From Rhizobium sp. BG4 (GTDB taxonomy: Bacteria; Pseudomonadota; Alphaproteobacteria; Rhizobiales; Rhizobiaceae), in NCBI RefSeq assembly GCF_016864575.1, contig NZ_CP044126.1, forward strand, positions 930,001 through 994,000: a stretch of 64,000 nucleotides of DNA. The letters are read 5' to 3'. The notes beneath the pieces are model-generated. The model saw only the letters and a list, made by a program, of their open reading frames with translations. It did no database searches and was not told where the DNA came from. Numbering within the stretch: position 1 is the stretch's first letter; each line of letters begins with the position of its first letter. Made by a program: the position numbers and the translations under genes. Positions 10,007 to 18,470 of this stretch are shown piece after piece.

Positions 10007-10912
10007 TCAAGCCGTCAGGCGGCGTCGCGACATGATCACCAGACGGCGTTCCCACCAGATCAGGATCAGGCTGGAGCCGACGATGAGGACCGCTCCGGCG
10101 ACGACGTTCAGCGTCGGGATTTCGGCCCAGATCAGGTAGCCGTAGAGGAATGCCCAGATCAGCCCGCTATATTCGATCGGCGCCAACGTCGAGGCCGGTG
10201 CATAGCGGAAACCTTCATAGAGGATGTACTGACCGGCGGCGCTGATGCAGCCGAGCCCGATCATCAGCGCCCAGCCGAAGAGGTCAGGCGTCTTCCAGAC
10301 GAAGGGCAGCGCCGCGCCGCAAACGACGGTGAACAGCACGCCGGTCGCCAGCATCTGGTTGACCGTGCTTTCGGTGCGGCTGACGAGGCGAACGAGGATG
10401 GTGCTCCAGGCCCAGCAGAAGCCGGCGAAGAACACCATGCCGGCCGGAATGAGGCTTGGCGCCTCGGCAGGATCGGCCGCCAGAACGACGCCGACGAAAC
10501 CGCCGATGCAGGCCAGCCAGCGGATCGGCCCGACATTTTCCCTGAGAATGAAGATCGACAGCACGACGGTGATCACGGGCGCGCTGAAATACATCGTGGT
10601 GATCTCGGCGAGACCGAGATGACGGGCCGCAGAATAGTAGGAAAGCCAGGCGCCGAGCATCAGCACCGCGCGCAGCAGAACGGAACTTCTGTGCGGGCTT
10701 TTGAGGATCGACGGATGCCGGTTCCGATGGATGAAGAAGGCCGAGAAACCGACGATCATCACGCTGCGGATGAACAGGATCTGCGGCACGGCATAATCGG
10801 CCACCAGCCATTTGACGACGGCGTCCTGGATGGCGAACAGCGAATAGCCGATGCAGGCAAGGGCTATTCCCACCAGCGGGGATGGCGCCTCATCGGTCGA
10901 TCTGGAAAACAT
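10007..10912 (-). CDS. DMT-superfamily (EamA) permease
   Basis: This inner-membrane protein of about 301 residues has roughly ten hydrophobic segments in two EamA-like halves (for example the stretch near GLAEITTMYFSAPVITVVLS, and the second half near YAPASTLAPIEYSGLIWAFL). It probably exports or imports a small metabolite. The gene is last in the minus-strand series aconitase-X, small subunit, 2-hydroxyacid dehydrogenase, permease. Its substrate may therefore be the compound handled by those enzymes, although EamA specificity cannot be read from sequence. The frame extends upstream to 10957. I chose 10912 (MFSRSTDEAPS) because the extra 15 residues look unlike a permease N-terminus. No clear ribosome site distinguishes the two. 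Confidence 0.8.
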   Translation of the reverse strand: MFSRSTDEAPSPLVGIALACIGYSLFAIQDAVVKWLVADYAVPQILFIRSVMIVGFSAFFIHRNRHPSILKSPHRSSVLLRAVLMLGAWLSYYSAARHLGLAEITTMYFSAPVITVVLSIFILRENVGPIRWLACIGGFVGVVLAADPAEAPSLIPAGMVFFAGFCWAWSTILVRLVSRTESTVNQMLATGVLFTVVCGAALPFVWKTPDLFGWALMIGLGCISAAGQYILYEGFRYAPASTLAPIEYSGLIWAFLYGYLIWAEIPTLNVVAGAVLIVGSSLILIWWERRLVIMSRRRLTA

Positions 10913-11006
10913 GGAAGGCCTGCGAAGGGAATGCGTTGGGGTGCCACGGCCTAGCAAGAGCCGTCGGCGTTGACAATGCGAGGAATAGCCCTCCGCGAAG
11001 ATTTGA

Positions 11007-12038
11007 TCAGTTGATCTTCACGCCCTTCGATCGCATGCGTGAAACCGTTTCCCGTTCGGCCCGCTTGCAGCGCATCGGCGGCAGGCCGCGATCCATCAGG
11101 TCCATGTCTTCGAGCACCATGTCGCCCATCTTCGTGAAGGCGCTGTCGAGGGCTCCGGCGCGGTGGGCCGAGCGGATGAAGCCCTTGAGCTTGCGGACGG
11201 GATGATCCAGCGGCAGCGGTTCTTCCGGATAGACATCGCTGGCCGCCACGATATGGCCGGAGGCGACGGCTGCCATCAGCGCATCGAAATCGACGACATC
11301 GGCGCGGCTGAGAAGGATGAAGGCCGCACCCTTGCGCATGCTGGTAAAAGCCTCAGCACCGAGGAACCCCTTGTTCTCGCTGGTGACGGCGGCGACGACG
11401 AAGACGAAATCGCTCTTTGTCAGCACGTCTTCGAGGCTTGCCGCCTCGACATTGTTTTCTTCCAGGATCGATTTCGGCTGCCAGGGATCGAAGACCCGAA
11501 CCTTGGCGCGGAAGCCCGAGAGTACGCGGCGCAGCGCCTTGCCGAGATCGCCGAAGCCGACGATACCGATCTCCGATCCAGCGATCAGCCGGGCGCTGGC
11601 ATTGCCTTCGCCGCCCCAGAGCTCGCTGCCCTCACGGAAGGCGACATCGGCATCGACGATGCCGCGTGCCAGCGAGAGCGCGAAACCAAGACCGATCTCG
11701 GCCACCGGCTCGGCGAAGACCTGGCCGGTCGTCACCACATGGATGCCGCGCTGGAAGAGGATGTCATAGGGCATGTTGTTGATCAGATTGCTTTCGACAT
11801 TCAGCACGCAGCGCAGCGAGGTCATCCGCGCCAGCGTTTCCTCCGAGAGCGGCGGCTGACCGATGATGTAGCGGGCTTTGCCGAGCACGCCATCGCCAAG
11901 ACCGGCGATATTCTCCGGGTCCGCCTCGACGATCTCGTACTTATCATGAAGCACGCGACGCGCCGCGTCGCTGAAGATCAGGTCGAGCGTGCGTGGCTCC
12001 GGTGCGCTGATCGCCAGTGGCTTTTCGGTCTTGGTCAT
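11007..12038 (-). CDS. D-isomer-specific 2-hydroxyacid dehydrogenase
   Basis: This 343-residue NAD(P)-dependent oxidoreductase has a Rossmann signature (GSEIGIVGFGDLGKALRRVL), the segment AAFILLSRADVVD in place of the usual VNxARGxxVD helix, and a histidine near the C-terminus (SAHRAG). Proteins of this family reduce 2-oxoacids or oxidise D-2-hydroxyacids. The start at 12038 follows GAGGAGGATGAA. It lies just downstream of the aconitase-X small subunit (22 bp), suggesting a shared pathway. Substrate unknown. The catalytic Arg/Glu pair of the family was not securely placed by eye. Confidence 0.82.
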   Translation of the reverse strand: MTKTEKPLAISAPEPRTLDLIFSDAARRVLHDKYEIVEADPENIAGLGDGVLGKARYIIGQPPLSEETLARMTSLRCVLNVESNLINNMPYDILFQRGIHVVTTGQVFAEPVAEIGLGFALSLARGIVDADVAFREGSELWGGEGNASARLIAGSEIGIVGFGDLGKALRRVLSGFRAKVRVFDPWQPKSILEENNVEAASLEDVLTKSDFVFVVAAVTSENKGFLGAEAFTSMRKGAAFILLSRADVVDFDALMAAVASGHIVAASDVYPEEPLPLDHPVRKLKGFIRSAHRAGALDSAFTKMGDMVLEDMDLMDRGLPPMRCKRAERETVSRMRSKGVKIN

Positions 12039-12060
12039 TTCATCCTCCTCCCGCAGCCGC

Positions 12061-12488
12061 TCACGGCTGCACAATCTCAATTCGCGCCTCGCGCTCTCCG
12101 GCTACAAGAGACAGGCGCTCGGCCTGCACGATCTGCAGCCAATCCTCCGCATGCGCCAGAACGACCGGACAGCCGATGCCATAGAGCGCCTCGGCGACCA
12201 TCGCGCCGGTGACGACGATCGCGTCGCGTTTCAACAGGATGATGCCTGAAGGCGCCGTTTTCAGCCGGATCGCTTCGGCGAGCACCGAGCTTCCCGAACT
12301 CGATCCCCGTCCGGCTTCCATGACCAGGATAGACCCGCTGATCGACTGGCCGCTCTGCGGATGCCACTGGTCGATGATCCTGCCGGTCGCGGAATCGAAG
12401 CCGCCCAGAAGCTCAGGGGCTCAGCCAGCACGAAGGCCAGTGCTTCGGCGCTGCCTTCCATGAGCGTCGTTGCGGAAAAACGCGTCAC
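12061..12488 (-). pseudogene. Aconitase X swivel-domain (DUF126) subunit, frameshifted
   Basis: The gene begins with GTG at 12488, overlapping the TGA of the large subunit (GTGA). The first frame reads TLMEGSAEALAFVLAEPLSFW and would continue as GGFDSATGRIIDQWHP if one G were restored in the run at about 12401-12406. The second frame then gives MEAGRGSSSGSSVLAEAIR, the conserved swivel-domain motif with its serine-rich loop, and runs to the stop. The repaired protein would be about 142 residues, normal for DUF126. This small subunit completes the active site of two-chain aconitase X. As read, the subunit would be truncated near residue 30 of the domain. Confidence 0.82.
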
Positions 12489-13729
12489 AGCCGCACCACC
12501 TTGCCCGCCCGGGCGGAGGCCATGCATTCGGCCAGCGAGCCGAAGGCGACGTCGACGCCGATATTGCCGGGCGCGTAGTAAGCCCATTTGCCGGAATTGG
12601 TCATGACGGCGCCGGACATGTCGCGAATGATCGCCGTGACATAGGTGCAGGTATCGATGACGAGCGTGATGCCCACGGCCTCCAGCCTCGCGCGCCAGCT
12701 GCGGTTCTCAAGCTCGGCCAGAACCTCGCGGTTGGTATTGATATAGATGTCGGTCGCCGCCTTCTCGTCCGTCAGCAGCGGCATCAGCCGCTCGAACTCG
12801 CCGATCGAGAAATGCGGCGTGCCCATGCTGACCGCGGCAAGCGCGGTCCCCTCCGCCACCGTCGAGAGATTGCGGATCGTCTCGCGGGTATCATCGCGGC
12901 TGAGCCGGATGATCTCTTCCGGCTTTTTTCCGCCGCAGGCTGCCTCAAGGGTCGGTGCTTCCGGCGTCAAGCCGACTGCATGGAAAAGTGCCACGGCACC
13001 CGCCGAAGCGGCAACGGCGCCCAGCGCCTTCAGATCGTCCTCGGAGCTTTCCTTCGGCAATCCACGGATAACCGGGATCCTGTCGCCGCAGCGGCGGCCG
13101 ATGGCGTGACCGGCCGCAACGCAGATCGATCCGGCATCGCCGTCAGGGAAAGCTTCGACATCGATCAGCACCGTGGCGTGACGGTTTTCCGTAACATGCA
13201 GCCCGTAATAGGGCGCCCGGCCGGTCAGCGCGCAACAGAGATCGATGAAATCGCCATAGCGATTGGTGCGGGCTCCAAGCACGGAATTGGCAAAGACGAT
13301 CGCGTTCGATTCCGCCCAGGCGATCTGCGCGCCGAAGCGCGGCCGGAAGATCGTCTGGTAGGGGGCGCAGGTGAAGGTCGGCACGCAGCCGAGCTCTTCA
13401 TGCGCCTTCATCAGCCGCGCGCCATTACGGCCAAGTTCGGCCTCGCCGCGAAACAGTTCGGGATGGATGAGATCGACCGAGCCGACATTCAGCGTCGTCG
13501 GCACCCGGACGCGCCCGCCCCATGAGACCATACGCTCGACGAAATCGAGGCTGACCTCGCCGAGATAGAGACAGCCGTCGATATGGGCCGCTTCGATATC
13601 CACCAGTTCCTCAGCGCCGACGGCTTCGGCAAAGCGCACCAGAAGCCGCATCGCAAAGGCTGCCGCCTCGCCGTGGCGGCCATCGAGAAGGGCGTGATCA
13701 TCGGGGGAAAGCTGGAGCGAGGAATGCAT
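12485..13729 (-). CDS. Aconitase X catalytic subunit (DUF521)
   Basis: This 414-residue protein of the AcnX catalytic family starts with MHSSLQLSPDDHALL and contains family-like segments EELVDIEAAHIDGCLYLGE, VGSVDLIHPEL, TCAPYQTIFRP and SGKWAYYAPGNIGVDVAFGS. Members are Fe-S hydrolyases. Characterised bacterial ones dehydrate cis-3-hydroxy-L-proline to pyrroline-2-carboxylate, while the archaeal type acts on mevalonate-5-phosphate. Hydroxyproline dehydration is the likelier role in a rhizobium but is inference. It heads a four-gene minus-strand set (small subunit, 2-hydroxyacid dehydrogenase, permease). It faces away from ugpB across 247 bp. The start at 13729 was picked on protein similarity; the frame is open to 13795. 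Confidence 0.85.
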   Translation of the reverse strand: MHSSLQLSPDDHALLDGRHGEAAAFAMRLLVRFAEAVGAEELVDIEAAHIDGCLYLGEVSLDFVERMVSWGGRVRVPTTLNVGSVDLIHPELFRGEAELGRNGARLMKAHEELGCVPTFTCAPYQTIFRPRFGAQIAWAESNAIVFANSVLGARTNRYGDFIDLCCALTGRAPYYGLHVTENRHATVLIDVEAFPDGDAGSICVAAGHAIGRRCGDRIPVIRGLPKESSEDDLKALGAVAASAGAVALFHAVGLTPEAPTLEAACGGKKPEEIIRLSRDDTRETIRNLSTVAEGTALAAVSMGTPHFSIGEFERLMPLLTDEKAATDIYINTNREVLAELENRSWRARLEAVGITLVIDTCTYVTAIIRDMSGAVMTNSGKWAYYAPGNIGVDVAFGSLAECMASARAGKVVRL

Positions 13730-13804
13730 GGCGGCGACGCTATCAGGTCGTCCCGCGGGAGAGAAGATGGCTTGCGAATTCGACCAAAGCCACACTCGAC
13801 AAAA

Positions 13805-13842
13805 CTGTCATAAACACTATGTCACAAAACCTTCACAATTTC
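13805..13842 (+). promoter_or_regulatory. PHO-box-like repeats upstream of ugpB
   Basis: The stretch begins CTGTCATAAAC and continues ATGTCACAAAAC and CTTCACAATTTC. These are three imperfect copies of the 11-bp PhoB half-site CTGTCATnnnn. The ugp glycerol-3-phosphate operon is a classic PhoB target under phosphate starvation. The elements lie about 135-170 bp before the ugpB start. Confidence 0.6.
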
Positions 13843-13976
13843 ATTTGCCAGTTCGTTTCTTTTCGTTTTGTATGCGCAAAGTTTCGCAACGAAACCGGCC
13901 GGTGAGATCGAGGAGGATCTGCGCCGGCAAGCCGTGACCGGCTGAAACGGCGCGGCAGGACACATAGGGAGGAACC

Positions 13977-15287
13977 ATGTCCATTCGTTTCATCGCCGCA
14001 TCGGCGGCAACTGTCACCCTGTCGCTCTCCTTCGCTTCGAGCGCTTTCGCGGTGACCGAACTGCAGTGGTGGCACGCCATGGCGGGCGCCAATAACGAGG
14101 TGGTCAACCAGCTCTCCAAGGAATTCAACGACAGCCAGAAGGACTACAAGATCGTTCCGGTCTTCAAGGGCACCTATCCGGAAGCCCTGAATGCCGGCAT
14201 CGCCGCCTTCCGCGCCAAGCAGGCGCCGGCGATCCTGCAGGTCTTCGACGCCGGCAGCGGCGTGATGATGGGCGCCGAGGGCGCGATCATGCCGGCGGCC
14301 CAGGTTCTCGAAAAGGGCGGCTTCAAGTTCGACAAGTCGGAATACCTGCCTGGTATCGCCGCCTATTATTCGAAGCCCGACGGCACGATGCTGTCCTTCC
14401 CCTACAACTCGTCCTCGCCGATCCTCTATTACAACAAGGACACCTTCAAGAAGGCCGGTCTCGACCCGGAAAGCCCGCCGAAGACCTGGCCTGAAGTGTT
14501 CGAGGCCGCCAAGAAGATCAAGTCGAGCGGCGCCTCCTCCTGCGGCCTGACATCCACCTGGCTGACCTGGATCCAGACCGAGAACCTCGCTGCCTGGAAC
14601 AACGTCTCCTACGGCTCGAACGAGAACGGCCTTGCCGGTACCGATGTGAAGCTCGCCTTCAACTCGCCGCTCTTCGTCCAGCATTTCCAGTCGATCGCCG
14701 ATCTCGCCAAGGACGGCACCTTCCGTTATGGCGGCCGGACTTCCGAGGCCAAGCAGCTCTTCACCTCCGGCGAATGCGGCATCATGACGGAATCGTCAGG
14801 CGGCCTCGGCGACATCATCAAGACGGGCATGAACTACGGCATCGGCCAGCTGCCCTACTATGAAGGCGAAGGGCGCCCGCAGAACACCATCCCCGGCGGC
14901 GCCAGCCTCTGGGTCTTCGCCGGCAAGAGTGACGAGGAATACAAGGGCATCGCCCAGTTCTTCCACTTCCTGTCGCAGACCAAGATCCAGGCGCGCTTGC
15001 ACCAGGTCTCCGGCTACATGCCGGTCACCATGGCCGCCTATGAGGACACCAAGAAGTCCGGCTTCTACGACAAGAACCCGGGCCGCGAAACGCCGATCCT
15101 GCAGATGATGGGCAAGGCGCCGACCGAAAACTCCAAGGGCGTGCGTCTCGTCAACCTGCCGCAGGTCCGCGACATCATGAACGAAGAGTTCGAAGCGATG
15201 CTCGCCGGCAAGCAGGATGCCAAGGCTGCCCTCGACAAGGCGGTCGAGCGCGGCAATGCCGCCATCCAGCAGGCGATCGGCCAGTAA
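13977..15287 (+). CDS. ugpB: sn-Glycerol-3-phosphate ABC transporter, periplasmic binding protein UgpB
   Basis: This 436-residue extracellular solute-binding protein has a Sec signal peptide (residues 1-25, ending SSAFA) and a mature start VTELQWWHAM that is typical of UgpB. Further matches are the segments NEVVNQLSKEFNDSQ, TYPEALNAGIAAFR and IPGGASLWVFAGK. It captures glycerol-3-phosphate or glycerophosphodiesters in the periplasm and hands them to UgpAE. A strong AGGGAGGAACC ribosome site precedes the start. Its operon order (B, A, E, C) and the PHO-box-like leader support the assignment and phosphate-starvation control. Confidence 0.93.
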   Translation: MSIRFIAASAATVTLSLSFASSAFAVTELQWWHAMAGANNEVVNQLSKEFNDSQKDYKIVPVFKGTYPEALNAGIAAFRAKQAPAILQVFDAGSGVMMGAEGAIMPAAQVLEKGGFKFDKSEYLPGIAAYYSKPDGTMLSFPYNSSSPILYYNKDTFKKAGLDPESPPKTWPEVFEAAKKIKSSGASSCGLTSTWLTWIQTENLAAWNNVSYGSNENGLAGTDVKLAFNSPLFVQHFQSIADLAKDGTFRYGGRTSEAKQLFTSGECGIMTESSGGLGDIIKTGMNYGIGQLPYYEGEGRPQNTIPGGASLWVFAGKSDEEYKGIAQFFHFLSQTKIQARLHQVSGYMPVTMAAYEDTKKSGFYDKNPGRETPILQMMGKAPTENSKGVRLVNLPQVRDIMNEEFEAMLAGKQDAKAALDKAVERGNAAIQQAIGQ

Positions 15288-15301
15288 GTTACGGCGCAAT
15301 T

Positions 15302-15327
15302 CCGCCCGCTGCTTCGGCCGCGGGCGG
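15302..15327 (+). promoter_or_regulatory. Intercistronic hairpin between ugpB and ugpA
   Basis: CCGCCCGC at 15302-15309 pairs perfectly with GCGGGCGG at 15320-15327 around a 10-base loop, with no T-tract after it. A stable hairpin behind a binding-protein gene typically protects its mRNA or partly stops transcription, so that UgpB is made in excess over the membrane subunits. Confidence 0.6.
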
Positions 15328-15351
15328 TCCCTTCATGCCAAGGAGATCGCC

Positions 15352-16233
15352 GTGCAGCGCGTCGTCTTTCCGAACAAGATCCTTCCCTATTTCCTGGTGG
15401 CCCCGCAGATCATCCTCACGGTGGTCTTCTTCTTCTGGCCGGCCAGCCAGGCGCTCTACCAGTCGATGCAGCGCGAAGACCCCTTCGGCCTGAAAAGCGG
15501 CTTCGTCGGCTTTGCGAATTTCCGCGATGTGCTGGCCGATCCCAACTATCTGCATTCGCTCTACGTCACCGTCGTCTTCAGCGTTCTGACCGCCCTGCTG
15601 TCGATGGTCGTGGCGCTGGCTTTGGCGACGGCCGCCGACAAGGTGGTGCGCGGGCAAACCTTCTATCGCACGCTGCTGATCTGGCCCTATGCCGTGGCGC
15701 CCGCCGTCGCCGGCATGCTGTGGCTCTTCATGTTCAATCCGGCCATGGGCACCTTCGCCTATATCCTGCGCCGCAACGGCTTCATGTGGGATCCGCTTCT
15801 GAACGGCAACCAGGCGATGACGCTGGTCATCGTCGCGGCCGCCTGGAAGCAGATCAGCTACAATTTCCTGTTCTTCGTCGCCGGCCTGCAGGCGATCCCG
15901 AAATCGTTGATCGAAGCGGCCGCGATCGACGGCGCCCGCGGCAGCCGCCGCTTCTGGACGATCGTCTTCCCGCTGCTGGCGCCGACCACCTTCTTCCTGC
16001 TCGTCGTCAACACCGTCTACGCCTTCTTCGACACCTTCGGCATCATCCATTCGGTGACCGGCGGCGGCCCGGCAAAGGCGACGGAAACGCTGGTCTACAA
16101 GGTCTATAATGACGGCTTCGTGAACCTCAATCTCGGCTCGTCCGCGGCCCAGTCGGTGATCCTGATGATCATCGTCATCGCCCTGACCGCCTTCCAATTC
16201 CGCTTCGTCGAGAAGCGCGTGCATTATGCGTGA
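15352..16233 (+). CDS. ugpA: sn-Glycerol-3-phosphate ABC transporter permease UgpA
   Basis: This 293-residue inner-membrane permease has six predicted transmembrane segments. Its binding-protein-dependent transport signature is EAAAIDGARGSRRFWTIVFP, the EAA loop that contacts the ATPase. The start is a GTG at 15352 preceded by AAGGAGATC, giving the usual UgpA length. An upstream extension of the frame lies in ugpB and is not coding. It pairs with UgpE to form the channel for glycerol-3-phosphate. Confidence 0.92.
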   Translation: MQRVVFPNKILPYFLVAPQIILTVVFFFWPASQALYQSMQREDPFGLKSGFVGFANFRDVLADPNYLHSLYVTVVFSVLTALLSMVVALALATAADKVVRGQTFYRTLLIWPYAVAPAVAGMLWLFMFNPAMGTFAYILRRNGFMWDPLLNGNQAMTLVIVAAAWKQISYNFLFFVAGLQAIPKSLIEAAAIDGARGSRRFWTIVFPLLAPTTFFLLVVNTVYAFFDTFGIIHSVTGGGPAKATETLVYKVYNDGFVNLNLGSSAAQSVILMIIVIALTAFQFRFVEKRVHYA

Positions 16234-16242
16234 GGGCCTGAA

Positions 16243-17091
16243 ATGATCGAAAAACGCCCAATCGCCAGCCTCATCGGCCACCTGATGCTGATCATCGGCA
16301 TCATCATCGTCGCCTTCCCGATCTATTACACCTTCATCGCCTCAACGATGACGTCGGCGGAGATCATCAAGCCTCCGATCTCGTTGCTGCCGGGCAGCCA
16401 CTTTACCGAGAATTACAGCGAGGCGCTGTTTGGCGGCGTCGAGCGCGCCGTCGGCGTCAATCTGGAACGGCTGCTCTTCAACACCTTCGTGGTGGCGATC
16501 CTGATTGCCGTCGGCAAGATCCTGATCTCCTTCCTGTCGGCCTTCGCGGTGGTGTTCTTCCGCTTTCCGCTGCGCATGGTGTTCTTCTGGATGATCTTCG
16601 TGACGCTGATGCTGCCGGTCGAGGTGCGCATCCTGCCCACCTACAAGGTGATCGTCGATCTCGGCCTGATCGATACCTATGCAGGACTGACCCTGCCGCT
16701 GATGGCCTCGGCGACCGCAACCTTCCTGTTCCGGCAGTTCTTCCTGACGATCCCCGGCGAACTGCTGGAGGCGGCGCGTATCGACAATGCCGGACCGTTC
16801 CGCTTCATGCGCGATATCCTGCTGCCGCTGTCGCGCACCAATATCGCCGCGCTCTTCGTTATTCTGTTCATCTATGGCTGGACGCAGTATCTCTGGCCGC
16901 TGCTCGTTACCAATGACGCGCAGATGAACACGATCATTATCGGGCTCAGGAAGATGGTGGATTTCACCGACGCGGCGACGCCCTGGAATTTCGTGATGGT
17001 GACGGCGATCCTTGCGATCATCCCGCCCATCCTCGTCGTGGTGCTGATGCAGCGCTGGTTCGTAAAAGGTCTTGTGGAGACGGAGAAGTAA
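16243..17091 (+). CDS. ugpE: sn-Glycerol-3-phosphate ABC transporter permease UgpE
   Basis: This 282-residue inner-membrane permease is the partner of UgpA. It has about six hydrophobic segments and the EAA loop ELLEAARIDNAGPFRFMRD. It starts nine bases after ugpA, and its stop overlaps the ugpC start (TAATG). The length equals the usual UgpE length. Confidence 0.93.
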   Translation: MIEKRPIASLIGHLMLIIGIIIVAFPIYYTFIASTMTSAEIIKPPISLLPGSHFTENYSEALFGGVERAVGVNLERLLFNTFVVAILIAVGKILISFLSAFAVVFFRFPLRMVFFWMIFVTLMLPVEVRILPTYKVIVDLGLIDTYAGLTLPLMASATATFLFRQFFLTIPGELLEAARIDNAGPFRFMRDILLPLSRTNIAALFVILFIYGWTQYLWPLLVTNDAQMNTIIIGLRKMVDFTDAATPWNFVMVTAILAIIPPILVVVLMQRWFVKGLVETEK

Positions 17092-18137
17092 TGGCCAGAA
17101 TCACCCTCAAGGATGTCCGCAAGACCTATGGCGGCGGCGTCGAAGTCATCAAGGGCGTTTCGCTTGACATCGCCGACGGCGAGCTCGTCGTTCTCGTCGG
17201 CCCCTCCGGCTGCGGCAAGTCCACGCTGCTCAGGATGATCGCCGGTCTGGAAGGGATCACGTCGGGCCAGATCGCCATCGGCGAACGCGTCGTCAACGAC
17301 CTGGAACCCTCGGAGCGCGATATCGCCATGGTCTTCCAGAACTATGCGCTCTATCCGCATATGACCGTGCGCCAGAACCTCGCCTACGGCCTGAAGAACC
17401 GCAACACGCCAAAGGACGAGATCGAGCGGCGGATCGTCAAGGCGGCGAAATCGCTGGAGATCGAGCCCTTCCTGGAGCGCAAGCCGCGCCAGCTCTCCGG
17501 CGGCCAGCGCCAGCGCGTCGCCATGGGCCGCGCCATCGTACGCGAGCCCGCGGCCTTCCTGTTCGACGAGCCGCTCTCCAACCTCGATGCCAAGCTGCGC
17601 GTGCAGATGCGCGTCGAGATCAAGCGGCTGCAGCGGGCGCTCGCAACGACCAGCGTCTATGTCACCCACGACCAGATGGAAGCCATGACGCTCGCCGACC
17701 GGCTTGTCGTCCTGAACGGCGGCCAGATCGAGCAGGTCGGAACACCGATCGAGCTTTACGAAAAGCCGGCAACCACCTTCGTCGCCACCTTCATCGGCTC
17801 GCCCTCGATGAACCTCTTGGAGACCAGCGGCAGCGGCTTTGCACTCGGTAACGGCGCCACGCCGCTGCCGTCTGGTACCGCCACCCTCGGCATTCGCCCG
17901 GAAGACCTGCACCTTGCCGAACCCGGTAAGCCCGATGCCTTCACCGCCGATGTCCGGGTCGGCGCTGTCGAGTTGGTCGGTGCCGAGAGCTATGTCCACG
18001 GCACGCTGCCGAACGCCCAGGACATCGTCTTCCGCGTTCCCGGCCGATCGCAGATCGCCATCGATTCCCGTGTCACCGTCGGCGCCGCCCAATCCAGCCT
18101 TCATTTCTTCGACGGCAACGGCAAACGGATCGGCTGA
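17091..18137 (+). CDS. ugpC: sn-Glycerol-3-phosphate ABC transporter ATP-binding protein UgpC
   Basis: This 348-residue ATPase has Walker A GPSGCGKST, signature LSGGQRQRVAMGRAI, Walker B FLFDEPLSNLD, switch histidine VTHDQMEAM, and a C-terminal TOBE/MalK-type regulatory domain (residues about 235-348; LGIRPEDLHLAEPG). It powers uptake through UgpAE. The start overlaps the ugpE stop by one base. In this family the C-terminal domain also carries regulatory contacts. The operon ends here, with a hairpin 30 bp later. Confidence 0.93.
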   Translation: MARITLKDVRKTYGGGVEVIKGVSLDIADGELVVLVGPSGCGKSTLLRMIAGLEGITSGQIAIGERVVNDLEPSERDIAMVFQNYALYPHMTVRQNLAYGLKNRNTPKDEIERRIVKAAKSLEIEPFLERKPRQLSGGQRQRVAMGRAIVREPAAFLFDEPLSNLDAKLRVQMRVEIKRLQRALATTSVYVTHDQMEAMTLADRLVVLNGGQIEQVGTPIELYEKPATTFVATFIGSPSMNLLETSGSGFALGNGATPLPSGTATLGIRPEDLHLAEPGKPDAFTADVRVGAVELVGAESYVHGTLPNAQDIVFRVPGRSQIAIDSRVTVGAAQSSLHFFDGNGKRIG

Positions 18138-18168
18138 CCCCAGCAGTCATCCCCTGATCTTCTGTTCC

Positions 18169-18194
18169 TGAGCAGCCCGGCAACGGGCTGCTCA
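18169..18194 (+). terminator. Hairpin downstream of ugpC
   Basis: TGAGCAGCCCG and CGGGCTGCTCA pair perfectly over 11 bp around a GCAA tetraloop, 31 bp after the ugpC stop. There is no T-run, so it is a terminator-like or mRNA-stabilising 3' hairpin rather than a textbook terminator. Confidence 0.65.
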
Positions 18195-18278
18195 GTCGCC
18201 GTTCTGCGTCCTGCAATCCCCTCCACTCGCCAAACGACCCGATTGCTGCGGCCTATGCGCTGCGCGACGTCGGGAGGC

Positions 18279-18313
18279 ATTGTATGGACCAGTATTTCAG
18301 AAATCCATACAAT
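18279..18313. promoter_or_regulatory. Inverted repeat ATTGTATGGA / TCCATACAAT upstream of cyoA
   Basis: Two perfect 10-bp arms are separated by 15 bp, about 140-170 bp upstream of cyoA. The size and symmetry fit an operator for a dimeric regulator. Which one is unknown. Confidence 0.55.
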
Positions 18314-18424
18314 TAACGGTTTAGAGACGTTCATTCGACGCCACTTTGTCGCAGATTGTCGGCTTTCGTCGCGAGCGTGTTGATTGCGACGGCCTTTCCT
18401 GTTAGCGCATGCAACACACAATCA

Positions 18425-18470
18425 ATATTGTATGCGTATAAGGCATATTATGACAGAATTTTGTATGCGC
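18425..18470 (+). promoter_or_regulatory. Repeated TTGTATGCG motif in the cyoA leader
   Basis: ATATTGTATGCG at 18425-18436 and TTTTGTATGCGC at 18459-18470 flank the cyoA start region. The second 12-mer is identical to 13866-13877 in the ugpB leader. It may be a shared operator, or chance in A+T-rich leaders. Confidence 0.35.

Larger units (their letters stand above)
18138..18449. other. Intergenic region between ugpC and cyoA
   Basis: These 312 bp hold no supported gene. They contain a hairpin after ugpC (18169-18194), a perfect 10-bp inverted repeat (18279-18313) and an A+T-rich cyoA leader with TTGTATGCG motifs. They should include the cyo promoter. Confidence 0.7.
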
